From contig NC_080041.1 of the NCBI RefSeq assembly GCF_012489685.1, forward strand, positions 25,409,780-25,473,779: a stretch of DNA of 64,000 bases. The letters run 5' to 3'. The notes under the pieces are model-generated. The model did not search any database. It was not told the DNA's origin and saw only the letters and a program-made list of their open reading frames with translations. The position numbers and the translations under genes are program-made. This stretch comes from Lotus japonicus (taxonomy: Eukaryota > Streptophyta > Magnoliopsida > Fabales > Fabaceae). Shown in pieces: positions 44,959 to 57,930 of this stretch; positions within the stretch are counted from its first letter, which is position 1, and every line of letters starts with the position of its first letter.

Positions 44959-45297
44959 GTACACTACAAAAAAAAGGCTTTTTGCGGCGCTTTTGGAAGC
45001 ATTTTGCGGCGGTTTTACCGCCGCAGAATGTATAATGAGGCGTTTCCTTAAGCGCCGCAGTTACGAGCGTCGCGGGGCATTCTGCGGCGCTTTTGACCAA
45101 CCGTGGGAATAACCGCCGCAGAATATAGCGGCGGTTAAAAGCGCCGCAGAATCTGTAATTTCTTCCGCCTCTATTTTGCGGCGGTTTCTAATCGCCGCAA
45201 ATTTCTACAGTGATTTTTAAAATATTTTTTTATTACATTGAATTGCGGAAATTGTTTTTCAATTTTTTTAAAAAGTCAAATTATATATTCAATCAAT

Positions 45298-45459
45298 ATA
45301 TAATCTTTATAATATGATCTCATTAAATAAAATGAAGCTTATAATCTTTATAAAATGACCTCTTTAAATAAAATGAAGCTTATAATCTTTATAAAATGAC
45401 CTCTTTAAATAAAATGAAGCTTATAATCTTTATAAAATGATCTATTTAAATAAAACAGC
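45298..45459. repeat. Four 41-bp tandem repeats in CACTA 2
   Basis: Four copies with period 41 bp, each holding ATAATCTTTATAAAATGACC and TTTAAATAAAATGAAGCTT. The first and last copies have diverged. AT-rich, non-coding. Confidence 0.9.
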
Positions 45460-46165
45460 ATGCACACTTGCTAACATCATATTTAGCTTACAAACACCTT
45501 GGAAATATGTCAAATGTACTAGCACTTTCATCCACCCAAATGTATTCAAATGATTCATAAAAAGAAACTTACAGAATAGAAGTAAGGATTGCATCATCCA
45601 AGAAAACCATAGGTTGAGGGACTACTTTGGGATGTGCAAACTGAAAATGTATGGAGTCAAGCAATATCTGGTTCAAACCTATTATAGAAAAATCTTTTGC
45701 TCAACATCCATGAGATAAGATCTTAATTATTATCCATCATCATATATATTCTTTATTGCTCAAATCGGTGCAATTTAAACCTATCTCTTTTCTAGAGCTT
45801 CCCCAAGTCAGGTGACAGCTCAGCTATTATGGTTTTGTTCTAGCAGGATTAGTTATCTATTAGAAGGTAGTTAGGGGGCAGTTGAAGATAACTGAATTGA
45901 GGCCAGACTATATGTGCATAAAACCAGCTCACAGTTAATCAAAGTCAAGAATCCATATTCAGACTTTCAGAGAACATATTTTAGTCTCTTTCTCTGCACT
46001 CCTCTACTTTCCGACATTTTCTTTCAGTTTCTTTCATTTGCTAAGAAGCTTCAAATCATCACATGTTGATACAAAAGTGCAGGGATACAAAGATAAGAGT
46101 GAAAGATAAATAGAAAACAGAGAAGAGCAGAGGAAACATTGAAACAAGATGAACACACTTGAAAT

Positions 46166-46655
46166 CTAAAGCTTCAATACCTGGTTAGGTGGCCCTTGAC
46201 CTCCAAACTGTTGAATGAAAGAATTCATTCGTTCCTCTAAAGCTTGAAATTTTGATTGCATGGCATTCCATTCAGCCAATGTGATGCCAGCAAATTGCGA
46301 GCTACTAGAGCTGCTACCAGATTCCAACACTTGAGATGGACAAACACCAAAGCCCATGCCTCTCACGTATCTTGGGCGATCTTTCCCAAAAACTTTAACA
46401 TAGGCAGCCTCTTCAGAACAATTCTTTTCAAGTTCCTTCTCCAATAAATCCTACACAAAAAATTAAACATGTTCATGCCATCAAACACACAAAGCATATT
46501 CGATCGTTATAAAATTTTCAAAGGAAATAGAAACTTGTAACTATACTCACACTCTTTTGTTTTGCTTCTTCATTTACAAAAGAGCCATCACTTTTCTTGT
46601 GTGAAATGGAGTACATTTCCGCTCTACTATAGGATCGGCCAGTTTCGATTTCCTA
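46166..46655 (-). pseudogene. Transposase C-terminal remnant, Ptta/En-Spm family, two exons
   Basis: Minus strand. An upstream exon (about 46655-46552) reads GRSYSRAEMYSISHKKSDG then SFVNEEAKQK; the downstream exon (46444-46169) reads AAYVKVFGKDRPRYVRGMG, FGVCPSQV and a Gln/Ser-rich end with a helical MQSKFQALEERMNSFI stretch. Both match the C-terminal region of the plant Ptta/En-Spm transposase family (second protein of En/Spm elements, which binds the subterminal repeats). The N-terminal part is not found. Confidence 0.7.
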
Positions 46656-47575
46656 ACAAAAAAAACATTACATAGTATCCACTAAATTATAAAATTATTA
46701 GAGGTCATTTTTGCTGTAAAATAAGTGATTTCATTGAGCAAAGGCAAAATAACCACACAATGAAATATTTGGTCATAGCATGTGTCTTCATCCAATTACT
46801 CAAAAGTCTCAAATGGAGGTTGAATTTCTACTTCATAGGTTACATATCTGAATTACAATGAGAAACTTGTATGAATATCTCAATTCCTTTGATAAATAGT
46901 GTCTGAGCTATAAAATATGCCACATACAAATTATACAATTTTCAGCTAAGAAGTTTAGATGAATAATGAGCTTCTATTAGCTTTCAAACCAAACTAATTT
47001 TGAAGTCAAGCATACATAATTTCTAATTTAGATTTATTTTGATGCGTGCTCCATGATAAGAACAACCCAAACATGGCACTAGTACATGTCTTGCAAGTTA
47101 AACTAGGTACCAATGTTGTGTGTGCTTTTACTTGTGGCTTATACAGTACTATGTATAACAATACCAACGTTTCTTCTATGTACATGACAGTAAAATCTGC
47201 AGTTGCAAAACAGGCTTATAGACAATTGAAAAGTCTAATCACAAATTCCATCAAAACATTCTATACCATGAATCTAGAAATAGAGAATATACTACTCCAG
47301 TAATATAAGCTCCAATTTCCCAACATTTAGGCACCAAAGGCACAACCACCCTTATACTTCTTAATTTCAGTAATCACAAGCAATTACCCGACAGAGAATA
47401 TACTACTCCAGTACACTCCCACATACAGTGATTGGGCTCATAAATCATAACAGGCAGGATATGTAATACAGAAATTACATTCAGTAATATCAGCATGGAT
47501 AAAAAAAAAAATTCAAACCTCATGTGAAATAATTAAATATCATTATATCAAAGATAAACAAGCAATGTGAAGTCA

Positions 47576-47692
<117 letters not shown>

Positions 47693-49062
47693 TTAAGCAG
47701 ATTAATTTTGTTAGTTCTAAACTCAGTCTCAAAAGAAGTTCAATATAGTACCAACAAGTAATTTGACAGGATAAAGCTAAAAAATCCTATTGAAATTTGG
47801 ATGCATTGCATATCAAATGACAACTTGGAATAAGACTGGATTAGGAAAAATTGCCAATCAAAGGATCAAACAGTTTCAAAAAGTCTCAAGCTATAAAATG
47901 AAAATCAGTAAGACAACACACCAGCTTCGTCAATTTTAGCAGCAAGAGCTCCTCCAATTATTCAAAGAATCAACAACAGGGTTACATCACACATTTCATA
48001 AAACGAAAACTTTTGAAAGGCACTGTGACCAATTTTTCCTGCATTGAACTATACCAAAATCTCAGGTGCAAAACTAATTGGGTGTGATAAACAAATTTTT
48101 CTAGCATTGACCTATTTGAGCAATTAGATCAGTACATGAACAAATCATTCCACAACCAGAAACACATAATTTGAACCATTTATCACAAGTCAACTGATAT
48201 CACTACATAGGTATAGCATTGGCTGAAAAAGAAAGTGGAACTATATGTGCCAATGAGTCAGTTCAGGTAGAAGGATACAGAAGCTTCAGAGCTGCGATGT
48301 AATCAAACCTAGAAACGTGCATATTTCAAAATCAAAATCAAACTTAAACCACTAATCATCTTCAATTTGAACGAATGGAAGAAATCGAAGCAGAGAGGGC
48401 TCACCTTGTTTGGATCCGAAGCAGAGCGTGCGCAGTGGAAGAAATCAAACCCAGGAAACCACTCGATTTTGCCAAAACAAGAGAAATTTGAGCCCTAATT
48501 CCTAAGCAAACCACAAACCTGAAATCGATGATTTAATCGTGAGAAATCGAAGAAACCAAACCATCAAATCGCAGTGGAAGAAATCGAAGAAACCAAACCC
48601 AGAACGAAGTGCTTACCTTCAATCCATGAGGTGAGGTGGGAGTCGCGATCTGAAAGGTTCAAGCCATGGAGTTCGCCATCGCTGAGAGGTTCAATCAGAG
48701 TTCGCCATGGAGTGGGAATCGTGAAGTGAAGGAATGCGATCTGAGAGAGGCTGAGAACAGTGAAGGAATCGTGAAGTGAGGTGAGATGAAAATCGCGATT
48801 TGGAATCGTGAAGTGAGGTGGGGTTTATTTTAGGTTTTCTGGTTTAATCATTCTGCGGCGCCTGGTTGAACCGCCTCAGGTTTAACCGCCGCAAACGCGT
48901 AAAAAACCGCTAATAATTGAAAATAACCGCCGCAAATCGCACAAAAACTGCGGCGGCTGGCTTAACCGCCTGAACAAGCGCCTCAATTACTCATTTTGCG
49001 GCGGTTTTTGCGAAACCGCCGCAGAATGCCCGCCGCTAAGTGTCCGTTTTGTTGTAGTGGTA

Positions 49063-49680
49063 TCATCTAATGTTTATGACTTTAATTTTGTTATCATCAA
49101 CATTTATAAGGGTTTTAATTTGTTGGTGGATATGGCTGAAGATAAGGAGGACCTGAAGTAGTGGTTGTTGTTGTAGTCGTCGGTGGTGGAGCCATGGCCT
49201 CCGCCTCAGAAGGTGGTTTAATGTTAGGTACATAAGAAGAAGAAGATAAGAAACCAAAATAGATGAAATTTTTTTAATGAATCAAAATAAGTGAAAAAGT
49301 CCACATGGCACCTAATCTTCATCTGACTAGGATTAATACAACCACCACGTAGGGGCGGTGATTGGGGAAAAATGGTCAATGGCATGTTAATGACATCATA
49401 AGGGTACTTCAAATTTTTTAAAGGGACTGATTTCTATAAAAGAATTTGCATGGACCAATATAGATTCCGCTCTATTTTATAAGGACCAAATACATATTTA
49501 ACCCTACTTTATCTCCTGTATATAAATGTTCAAATAATTTCTTGAAAATAAATTCCATATTATTTATGGTTTTCACTTTTCAAAGTAAGTCCTTGCGATG
49601 ACATGCACTTCATATTGAATATTGAAAGGATCGCGCTAAACATATATGCACTATGATATCCAATCGACACATGCCACAAT
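49063..49680. other. Intergenic DNA between CACTA elements
   Basis: No supported gene. Short open frames near 49063-49412 on the minus strand are low-complexity or membrane-like by chance. It runs to the CACTA end at 49681. Confidence 0.45.
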
Positions 49681-52375
49681 CACTACATAAAAACGTTATT
49701 TAGTGGGGGTTTTTTAGCGGGGGTTTTGATAACCCCCGCAAATGTCGTTAATTTTTAATAGTTAAGGAGAGTATTAATAACCCCGCAAGGGTTTCATTAA
49801 TTAACTCTCACTGTCACTCTCACTCGTTCTCGTTCTCATTCTCACTCTCACACAGAACTCGTTCTCATTCTCGTTCAAACATGGAAGCTCACTATTGCAA
49901 CCAGATTCTCACTCGATTTCCACCGATTGCAACCTAATTTACACCGATTTCAACCTGATTTCAACCTCCTGATTTCCACCGATTTCTTCTGTTTCGACTC
50001 TCAATTCAAGCTCTACGCAAACGTTGCGGCAGTTCAAGTAAGTTTCTTTATCTTCATCGCCTAGGACTCAATTCAACGGTATGTTGTATAATTGTTGTTG
50101 TTGATGATGATAATTTTGAATTTCATAGAACCTCTGTTATAGGGAAGAAATAGATCTTGTATAAGCTTTTGAATCTAAAATGGTGTTTCTAGGCTGCTGG
50201 TTTCTCATGTGTAGGCGTAGCGTGTGTCGACGTTTATTATGAAACTAAGTAATGATGCATGCATGGCTTGAGATGTTATATATGAGGGAAAACTAGTTGC
50301 TGGATGTGATTATTGCTTAGTTGATGATGTTATATAATTGTGTGAATATGAGGTTAATGTGCTTTGTCAATTAGATCTGGAATTGAAGTTAATGAGTATT
50401 GTTGTATGTTCTTATCAATGCTAGTAGTAATTGATTTTGTGAATTATGCAGTTAATAAGCACAATACAGGTTATACGAGTGAATTAAAGTTGTATATGTA
50501 CCATATTGACTATAGTTTTGAACTAAGCTCATAATTTAACAAATAAATATAAAATCAGTGTTCTGGTTAAGTTAATTGTATAGGTTCCTTTGGTTAGACG
50601 TAGTTTCTAAAATTCTTGAACTGTTTTGAATGATGAGCTTTAGTGTGGTTTAGGGATAGACATGAAATTGAATTAAATCAATCAAGAAAATCCTGTAAAA
50701 AAAACCACTTGAAATTTATAAGTAAATTGTGGGATTTGAACTACATTTTCCACTCTGAATTCTGCAACTTGGTGTGCATTAGGGGCTTTGAACTGTTAAC
50801 TAGTCCCTTGTAATTTCAGGGGAGAAAATAGATATACCCACTATCACATTACCTGCTTGTGGATTGAATGAAATATGTAACTCTCCCCTTCCTATGGTGG
50901 TATATTCATTAGCACCATACAACCAGGCTTTATCTTGTCTGGTTTTTAATCAAAATAACCAACCCACTAGTAAACGTTAACAACATGCTCCCTGAATTCT
51001 CCAAACTATTTGTAAGAAGATTCCAACCATATATTCACTAAATCTTATGAAAACCTAGCTACTGCCATTTTTTCACAAATAATGTAGATCCACATGCTGA
51101 TACAATTCAAATAGTTTGACTAATCAAGGTAAAGATAACTAATAATTGTGCTTGCTGCTAGTATTGTTTCTTTGTGCATTTGATGCTAAATGGGAAGAAA
51201 AAAAACACTGGAAAAGCTAGTCAAAGAACCTGTTTATGACATCCATTGCGTTCTTATATTTCTATCCACTATGCTGTTGTGTTTGGCATATTTCTAAACT
51301 GGATTAACAGATTAATGTAACTTCTTTGGACCTGCTTAGTGCTTACATATCTCATCGTAGCCTTCTGAGGTTTCTGCTATTGTTAATACTGCAATTATAT
51401 GTAGCTTCTAAAAGTGAAGGCTGAGATTGGTGAAGCTTCAAAAAATCCTCAAGACTTGCTATTGGAAGCAGTTCATTCGAAACTGAAATTATACTGTAGT
51501 TATATTGAGTTGTTCTGAGTCTTATTTCATTGGTTTTGACCTTCTTCATTTGTTTAATCTTTCTCTTAGAAATTTTTGTGGATTTTAACTTGTATAGGTA
51601 TCTTCATTAATGGATAGAACGTGGATTGAAAAGCCACGAAATACAATTGAATACTCAATTGGATTGAGTAAATTTCTAGATTTTGCTTTTGAGAATGAGG
51701 CTATTGGAGATACAATAAGATGCCCATGTCCCATATGTGGGTTTATGAAGTGGCATACTAGAGAAGTTGTTCATGATCACTTGATACTGAAACCATTTCC
51801 ATGAAATTAAGTTACATGGGATTTTCATGGTGAGAAGCAAGTGTTAGAGTCTTCTAGAAGCGAAGATGTTGAGCAGGAGGCATTTCATGCATGATGAAAA
51901 TATGATGGATGAAAATATGATGGACATGATTAATGATGCATTTGGAAACTATGGGCAACATGGTGACAATGTAGGTTCATCCCAACCAAGGGGCGTGGAT
52001 GAAACCTTAAATGAAGGGTTAAATGGGGATCACAATAAATTTTACAAGTTTCTCAATGATGGGAGTCAGAGATTATATGAAGGGAGCAAGTACACAAAAT
52101 TAGAGTTTATACTCAAATTGTATCATATAAAATTTTTGTGTGGGATGAGTAACAAGGCAATGACTATGATCCTAGATTTGTTGAGAGATGCATTTGAAGA
52201 AGCTAAGTCACCTTCATCTTTTTACGAGACCAAGAAAGTAATCAACAAACTTGGTATGAACTATACCAAGATAGATGCCTGTCCATATGATTGTATGTTA
52301 TATTGGGGATATGATGCAAAGGATTTACAAGCTTGTAAAACTATATATCCGGTTCATGACGCTTTTTAAAGAGAG
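49681..52375 (+). mobile_element. CACTA transposon 4, left part, with broken TNP2-type transposase
   Basis: Begins CACTACATAAAAACG at 49681 and has subterminal GCGGGGGTT/AACCCCCGC inverted units (49710-49800), the same design as the other CACTA ends. It leads into a leader rich in CTCACTCTCACTCG, a long intron-like AT-rich region and then transposase pieces on the plus strand (51610-52369). No matching right end (TAGTG with TSD AAT) was seen, so the element is probably truncated; the right boundary given here is only where transposase text ends. Confidence 0.7.
51610..52369 (+). pseudogene. TNP2-type CACTA transposase, N-terminal fragment
   Basis: 51610-51804 reads MDRTWIEKPRNTIEYSIGL, FLDFAFENEA and IRCPCPICGF, the Transposase-associated domain with its CPC..C zinc-binding pattern. 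After a frameshift and stop near 51805-51890, 51866-52369 has YEGSKYTKLEFILKLYHIK, GMSNKAMTMILDLL and KIDACPYDCMLYWG, the start of the TNP2 (Transposase_21) region. The DDE catalytic part should follow but the sequence after 52370 is unrelated. A 12-residue duplication (DENMMDENMMD) is seen at 51893-51930. The enzyme cuts CACTA ends; this copy is dead. Confidence 0.88.
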
Positions 52376-52780
52376 ATAAAAAAGCATCTAAACATATATA
52401 TACACCCAAAAAATCAAAATGCATTTAAAAAAACCGTTGATTCATGGAGCTCTAAGTTAAAAAAAATCAAGCTAGTATCAATCACTTACACTGGACTTGG
52501 TAGGTTTTTCTCTATTATTGTTAGGTTTGGGGGGTTATAAAGGGGGTAGGTTCATGATTTCTGTGGCAAAAACACATGAAATTAAGGTGGATTCTTAAGG
52601 TGAGATTTCTATTTTTATATTAGCCACCATTGATCTTCTGCTCTTCATGAATTGGGGAATATCAATGGGATAGGATGAAGCCATTAATTCTAGCCTTGGC
52701 TGATATGGATATTCTTGTGATTTAAATCATTATTTGATTTTCTTATATAAAGGTTATGCAAGTTCATATATTTATGATTT

Positions 52781-52819
<39 letters not shown>
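52376..52819. repeat. AT-rich spacer with an (AT)n microsatellite
   Basis: No gene; about 20 AT dinucleotides at 52778-52819. The preceding part shows no recognised repeat. The change of sequence type at about 52375 marks the break of the CACTA 4 transposase. Confidence 0.6.
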
Positions 52820-52821
<2 letters not shown>

Positions 52822-53373
52822 CACGCGGCTCAATCTCTTCGTGCCAAAAATGAATCTGATAATGAGCTTCTCCAAATAGTTGTTGAGCAACTCAAGCTTC
52901 TCAATCAGGTGGTTCCTGAAACTCCTGCTACTACCCTAGAAGCAGTCTCTGCTCCTGCTGCTCCAACAGCAGTTTCTGAACCGGTAATCCGTCGGAGTTC
53001 TACGCGTAATACCTCTACTTCTTTGTTGAACAACATTGAAGAAGGAGAGTCTGATGTTCAATCTGTCAAGAGTATTCCTTCTGTCAACCCAGTCATTCAC
53101 AATTCTAAGAATCAGTGGAGGAGGGAAACCAAACTCTATTATCCAAGAGCCACTGCTCCTGATCTCCTATTAGAAGAAAAGGATTCTTCAAATTTCAAAA
53201 GCTTTAGCGCCAACAATGTCTATGAATGGAATATTGATGGTGAAAATGAGTATGGCATCACCAAAATCCTCCAAAATATGACCATGGTTGCCACTGCTTA
53301 TGAAACCTCCAACAATTGTCCTGAATCTCTTATTGTCGAAATCTTATATATATATAACGAAATAAATTCTTAG
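52820..53373 (+). pseudogene. Fragment of a reverse-transcribing element polyprotein (gag/coat-like region)
   Basis: An open stretch of about 185 codons without a clear start. It holds a helical LLQIVVEQLKLLNQVV part, a Pro/Ala/Ser-rich linker, YYPRATAPDLLLEE and then SANNVYEWNIDGENEYGI with MTMVATAYETSN. This last part resembles the conserved region before the zinc finger in plant polyproteins of the endogenous-pararetrovirus or gag-like type (ENIDG...MTMxxxAY). The text breaks off after ESLIVEIL. No RT, protease or movement-protein part is nearby, so class remains open. I describe it only as an old fragment. Confidence 0.35.
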
Positions 53374-53625
53374 AAACAAATTAATTTGATCATTACAAAA
53401 TATAATTAGATACATTGGAAAAAATTACAAAATTCAACTTAATTCCAATTCATTAAATCAAAATTTAAAACCTTTTACACATGACTTCAAGAGCTAAATA
53501 TTGAGAGATAACCAAACTGCTACTTAGAAGATATTTAATGAACAAACCACACCTACAAACAACCCTAGAAGCATAACCCTTACATTGAATGCCAAAGGAA
53601 ACTCCAATCCTAATTAAATAGCAAT
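53374..53625. other. Short AT-rich spacer
   Basis: No gene or repeat seen. It contains the probable polyadenylation region for the minus-strand B3-like pseudogene. Confidence 0.4.
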
Positions 53626-54868
53626 CTAGTTTACATAGTTAACATAAGCAATTCCTTCTTCTGGGTTGGTGAATTCGAAGATCAAATTATCATTTGGGGA
53701 GAAGCGGTTCACTTCACAGAAAATTTTTCAACCACATCCAATCTTTGCATATCCATATCATGGATGGAGCAGGATCTGACACTCAAGCGGAATTTTAGTA
53801 GGACCTATGAAGATCCAGCTATGTAGACCAGCTTATTTGAGATACAAAGCAGCATTTTTTCGAACATGCTGAATATAAAGCAATAGAAAAAAACATTAGA
53901 ATATAAATCACTAAAGGAAAAATGAATAAGTAAACACAAAGGAAAAAACTTCAGTAATGAAAACTCACCAACTGACTGCGAGTGGCTTGAGCATTAGTAA
54001 GGGTGCAAGTAAAAATGCACTCATAAACTGGCAAAGGATGAGGAATTGGCGCCACATGAACTGGACCGTCTTCAGCATGAACGCCACCATCAAATTGAAC
54101 GAGTTCACCATCAATTTCTCCAACATTTTGGAACTGAACAGCAGCAAAACACATCATTAATAACTTCATCATTGGCAGCATCAACTTCTTGTCCACTTGC
54201 ACCATAAATTTCTTGACATGTTTTAAATTCGGCAGTTGCAACAACACCATTAGTTTCTGAAACAGTTGAACCATCATTCTCTATTGTACTATTCAATATA
54301 ACAGAAGGTGGGAATGATTGAAGTTGAGGGAGGTTCATTGAATCAACATTTAAACATAAAGAATCAATGATTTTTGGAAGTTCGTTATAAAAATCATCAG
54401 CATCATCATCTGATTTGTAAATATACTGAAGAGGGTCCCCAGGTACATAAATCTCCTTGCAATAACTATTGTAAATTGAAATGTTGAATACAGAATCTTC
54501 CATAAAATGCATCCATATTGGGCAAGTTCCTTTCAAATCATAGAAATCCCTCAACTGGTACCAACTCAGGGTTAGTCTAGGACGAACATTACTCATGTTA
54601 AACTTAACCACATTGTTGTTTCCACCATCATCAATCAATATCCAATTCTCTTGTAATTCATTCATGAACTGCCTGACAAAACACATCATCACTTCACCTT
54701 CACACTGCACAAGAATAAACATATTACAAAGGGATTGAAAAATCGTGGAATAAAACAAGTTGAAATTATTCCTACCTCTTCCTCACGACTCACCACATGT
54801 AGGAAGAATTTATAGAAATTGGAAGGATGATCTTTGGTGTTAGGAATTCTGGGGTGCAGTGAAGGAAT
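53626..54868 (-). pseudogene. B3-like DNA-binding protein, pseudogene 1
   Basis: Minus strand; the last three exons are 54868-54776, 54704 to about 53978 and 53868-53626, with GT-AG borders. The middle exon has WILIDDGGNNNVVKFNM then LTLSWYQLRDFYDLKG and ending MHFMEDSVFNISIY, the layout of a plant B3 pseudobarrel (basic core, GW-type turn, final strands). The last exon has a second B3-like half, SWIFIGPTKIPLECQILL and KIGCG.KIFCEVN then NLIFEF. Lesions are a frameshift near 54140 and three stops in the last exon, all readable as C-to-T or G-to-A changes (CAA to TAA, TGG to TGA twice). Related to the copy at 59573-60930. B3 membership is inferred from pattern only. Confidence 0.5.
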
Positions 54869-55744
54869 AAGACTGAACAGAATCAGAGGATAAAATTAGG
54901 ACACAAAGTAAAGAAATCAAGAAGCCTTTTAAAAAATTGGGAGATACATAGAGTAAGAGGTACATGAAGGGGAATTTATAGATACACTTAAGACATGAAT
55001 TACAGACTATAACCTTTCAAATACTATGAAACAACTTGAAATAAGTGAGAAGAAGGTAAAATGGCTTTTCAAATTAATCGTAATGGATACAAAGACCTAG
55101 AATCATTTGGTGTAGGGAAGATGAATGGTTTATTCGTCCCTTAAGAAACGGTTTTTTATTTAAAATAGATAAGAAACATTAGGCAAAACCATAATTTACC
55201 AATGAAAACATGATGTTTAATAAATATTTTTGGGCAACTCAAAAAGGGAATATAAAAGGGAGAGAAGCTACACGTTAATAATCAATAGGCTTAGGAAAAT
55301 TAACAGGGTGAATTGGGAAACCAACAGCATAATAAGGGGAAATATTGCTTTTGATAATACATTAAAGGTTATTTAAAAGTATCATTTTTTAAGAAAATCA
55401 ACAAATAAAACAGCTGTGAAAAATAGGGTTTCAATGAAAGATAACCCGAATTTAAACGGGAAACATTTGAAAATATTTTGAAAGCTGGGATAGATTGCAA
55501 TAAGAAAGGGGGGTTAGGAAGTCATAATTATTTCTAATTTTTTATTGTTTTTTAACATAATATATTGGATTGAGTTTATTTTTTAATTAAAAAAGGAATA
55601 TAGGAGATTGATATTATTTCAATAAACTGAAAATAAATAATAAAATATTTATATTATGGGCCAATAAAAACGAATTTGAAAAGCTTAAAATCTTCGAACT
55701 ACAGATTTCCTAATTTTATAATTCATTTGCATATAATATATTAA
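54869..55744. other. AT-rich intergenic DNA
   Basis: No supported gene. The upstream exon(s) and promoter of B3-like pseudogene 1 may lie in the left part, but no start could be chosen. It runs up to the CACTA 3 insertion. Confidence 0.4.
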
Positions 55745-56242
55745 CACTACAAAAAAAGGAATTTTTAGTGGCGGTCTAATTTGCAAATTGTGGCGGTTTA
55801 TAACCGCCACTAAATGGTTACGTGGCGGTCATCATGCCCGCCACCTTCCCGGATGCCACAACCGTATTTGTGGCGGTTTTTACTCGACCGCTGGTTTTTC
55901 ATGCCACAAAAATTTCTGGCGGTTTCTGACCGCCACAAACTTTGCTATAGACCGCCACAACCTGTGCTGAGGTGGAAATTATAATTCTGCTATTTTGAAT
56001 TTTTTTAAAACAATTTTGCTATACATAATCACTCATTTGTTCTTTCTTGTCTCAACATACATACTATCGGCACTTATGGGTCTTGTGCCATGTGATGTGC
56101 TAGATCAAGTATTTAAAAGATTCACTATTGGGATTGATTAAATAAATAAAAACCGTTCCTACTAGAATATTATTTGTGGAATAGTAGTTAATTTAAAGGA
56201 AATAAGAAGATATGGGATGTTGAGATGAGAATATGATAATAC

Positions 56243-56334
56243 CTGGGATGTATTTGTGTGTGGTTTCTCAATTATCTCAGCCTGTGGCTTCCTGGTCTTT
56301 GCAAGTTTCTTTTCTTTCAAGGCCTTCCTGACCT
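56243..56334 (-). other. Possible captured exon in CACTA 3, unidentified (a)
   Basis: Minus strand. Bordered by TTTAAG| and |GTATTA. One frame reads VRKALKEKKLAKTRKPQAEI then a short polar tail. Lys-rich, no recognised family. Same orientation as the TBC exons. Confidence 0.3.
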
Positions 56335-56676
56335 CTTAAACTAGAAACATAAGTCATAACTCTTTGAACATGCAAATTGATTAAGAGAAAGAGAAACAGA
56401 AAGAGGCAACCGAAATGTGAGCAAGAGTAGTGCCTCTTAAGTTTTTTTTAGTGTAAAAACATTACTTTCTGCATAATGTCATAACTCAGGAAAAATGTGA
56501 AACATGAGCTAGGACAAAACATAAAAATCTGTACGAGCTGCGAAATACTTAAACTTGGTTGTTGTTTTTCTTTCTTCTATTCACTTTAGTACATGTTGAA
56601 TTGAGCTGCACAAGTAGATTTTTTGACCTCACTTGTGTTGGTGAGAAGAGAACAATTGCGAAAGAAGGGTGTGTAC

Positions 56677-56753
56677 CTTATGAAGATGGAAGGTCACGCC
56701 CTGGTTGGAAATAGTAATATCACTTTTAGATTTCGATGTAGCCAAGCCAATCA
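56677..56753 (-). other. Possible captured exon in CACTA 3, unidentified (b)
   Basis: Minus strand. Bordered by CTGCAG| and |GTACAC. One frame reads IGLATSKSKSDITISNQGV then TFHLHK. No family recognised. The good splice borders are the reason for listing it. Confidence 0.3.
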
Positions 56754-57827
56754 CTGCAGATAATTTGATAAATAAGTACTCTTAACTGATAAAACAGATT
56801 TTTCTCATTACTCATGTCAGTGTAATCAGTTCTAAACTCTTCAATTCTGACCACTTTTGAGTTTTAAAGCAGTAGACAAGAAAATCTATGTTCGCACTGC
56901 ATACTGTGAAAACAAGCAAGCACTAGGACAAACCTTCTATAAGGTGGAAGCACTAGGACAAGTAGCTGACGTCGGTAACCGGTCCAGAGCTGTATGATAC
57001 TTTTGTCTATAAAATATACAAGGAGTAGCGCAAGGATTAATAGAATAAAAGCATTAACCTCTGTATGCAAAACAAAGGTTCAAGATATCAAGACCCAAGC
57101 AATGGTCTGTGAGAGCAACCTGTCACAAACCCGTAAAGATGATAAATTTTCTATTCATACTAAGATATGTCATATGAAGAGACATTAAATCCTATAACTA
57201 TGTTATCTTACTTAAAACAATTCTTCTTGTTTTCCATTGAAAAGCCTTTGAGAACTTCCCATACATCTCAATCACATAATGTTCCTATCAGAAGAAATCA
57301 TATTCAGAATTCAAGAGTCATATAATAAAAAAGCCTGTTGAAGAAGATCCAAAGGGTGTTTTTCTCTGAAGCAATATTTAGACTGGATGGAAAAAATTTA
57401 AAACTTAAGACTACAAGATCAACAAGACATTGTTTGAAATTTAATATTATGATTATTATCTCTTTCCAAGTAGATTAATTCACAGTACAGCTTAATTTCA
57501 TGGAGTAACCTGCCTTATTTTGCTCACATGGGGTGTAAATCCCATTTTTATCTCCCTTTCTTTCTTAAGTCCACCTACACAATAACTAACAGTTCTAACA
57601 TGGCAGGGCCAAAGTTCAATCTAGGAAAGTTTTGACATGAATCCTAATTAATTATATAAAACGTTAGGGGAAAGATCACATTACCAGATTAATACAACTT
57701 ATCAAATTCATCAGAGGTTTAAGAGCAGACATGATTTTAACACATATGACAGAAGATATATCAGGGTAAATGATTAATACAACTAATACTGCACATGTGA
57801 AAAGTGCAAAAATCAGCAATACATTAC

Positions 57828-57930
57828 CGGATTCAGGAGAAGCTCCTCTTTCAAAGTTGTATATTTTTGTCTATTCTCTCTTAATTGCTTCTCCCACAGA
57901 TTATGTGATGAAGGTAAGTAACCTAAGTAG
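57828..57930 (-). pseudogene. Captured RabGAP/TBC exon 2, with 2-bp deletion
   Basis: Minus strand, bordered by ACCAG| and |GTAATG. After the first two codons a 2-bp loss shifts the frame; then it reads GYLPSSHNLWEKQLRENRQK and YTTLKEELLLNP. This is the family text directly following the WK of the preceding exon in plant TBC-domain proteins (WKLLLGYLPxxxxLWxxxLxxxRxxYxxLKxELLxNP). The exon is 103 bp where 105 are needed, so the copy could not give a correct protein. Confidence 0.8.

Noticed and set aside
44975..45205. CRISPR-like regular GCGGCGGTT repeats
   Set aside because: The units are palindromic, unevenly spaced and tied to CACTA ends; the DNA is plant nuclear.
47046..47303. 85-codon plus-strand ORF inside CACTA 2
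   Set aside because: No family features and antisense to the transposase and E2 pieces; AT-rich chance frame.
55788..55970. 60-codon frame rich in His, Trp and Cys; also 44906-45112 frame rich in Arg, Cys and Phe
   Set aside because: Both translate the palindromic subterminal repeats of CACTA elements.
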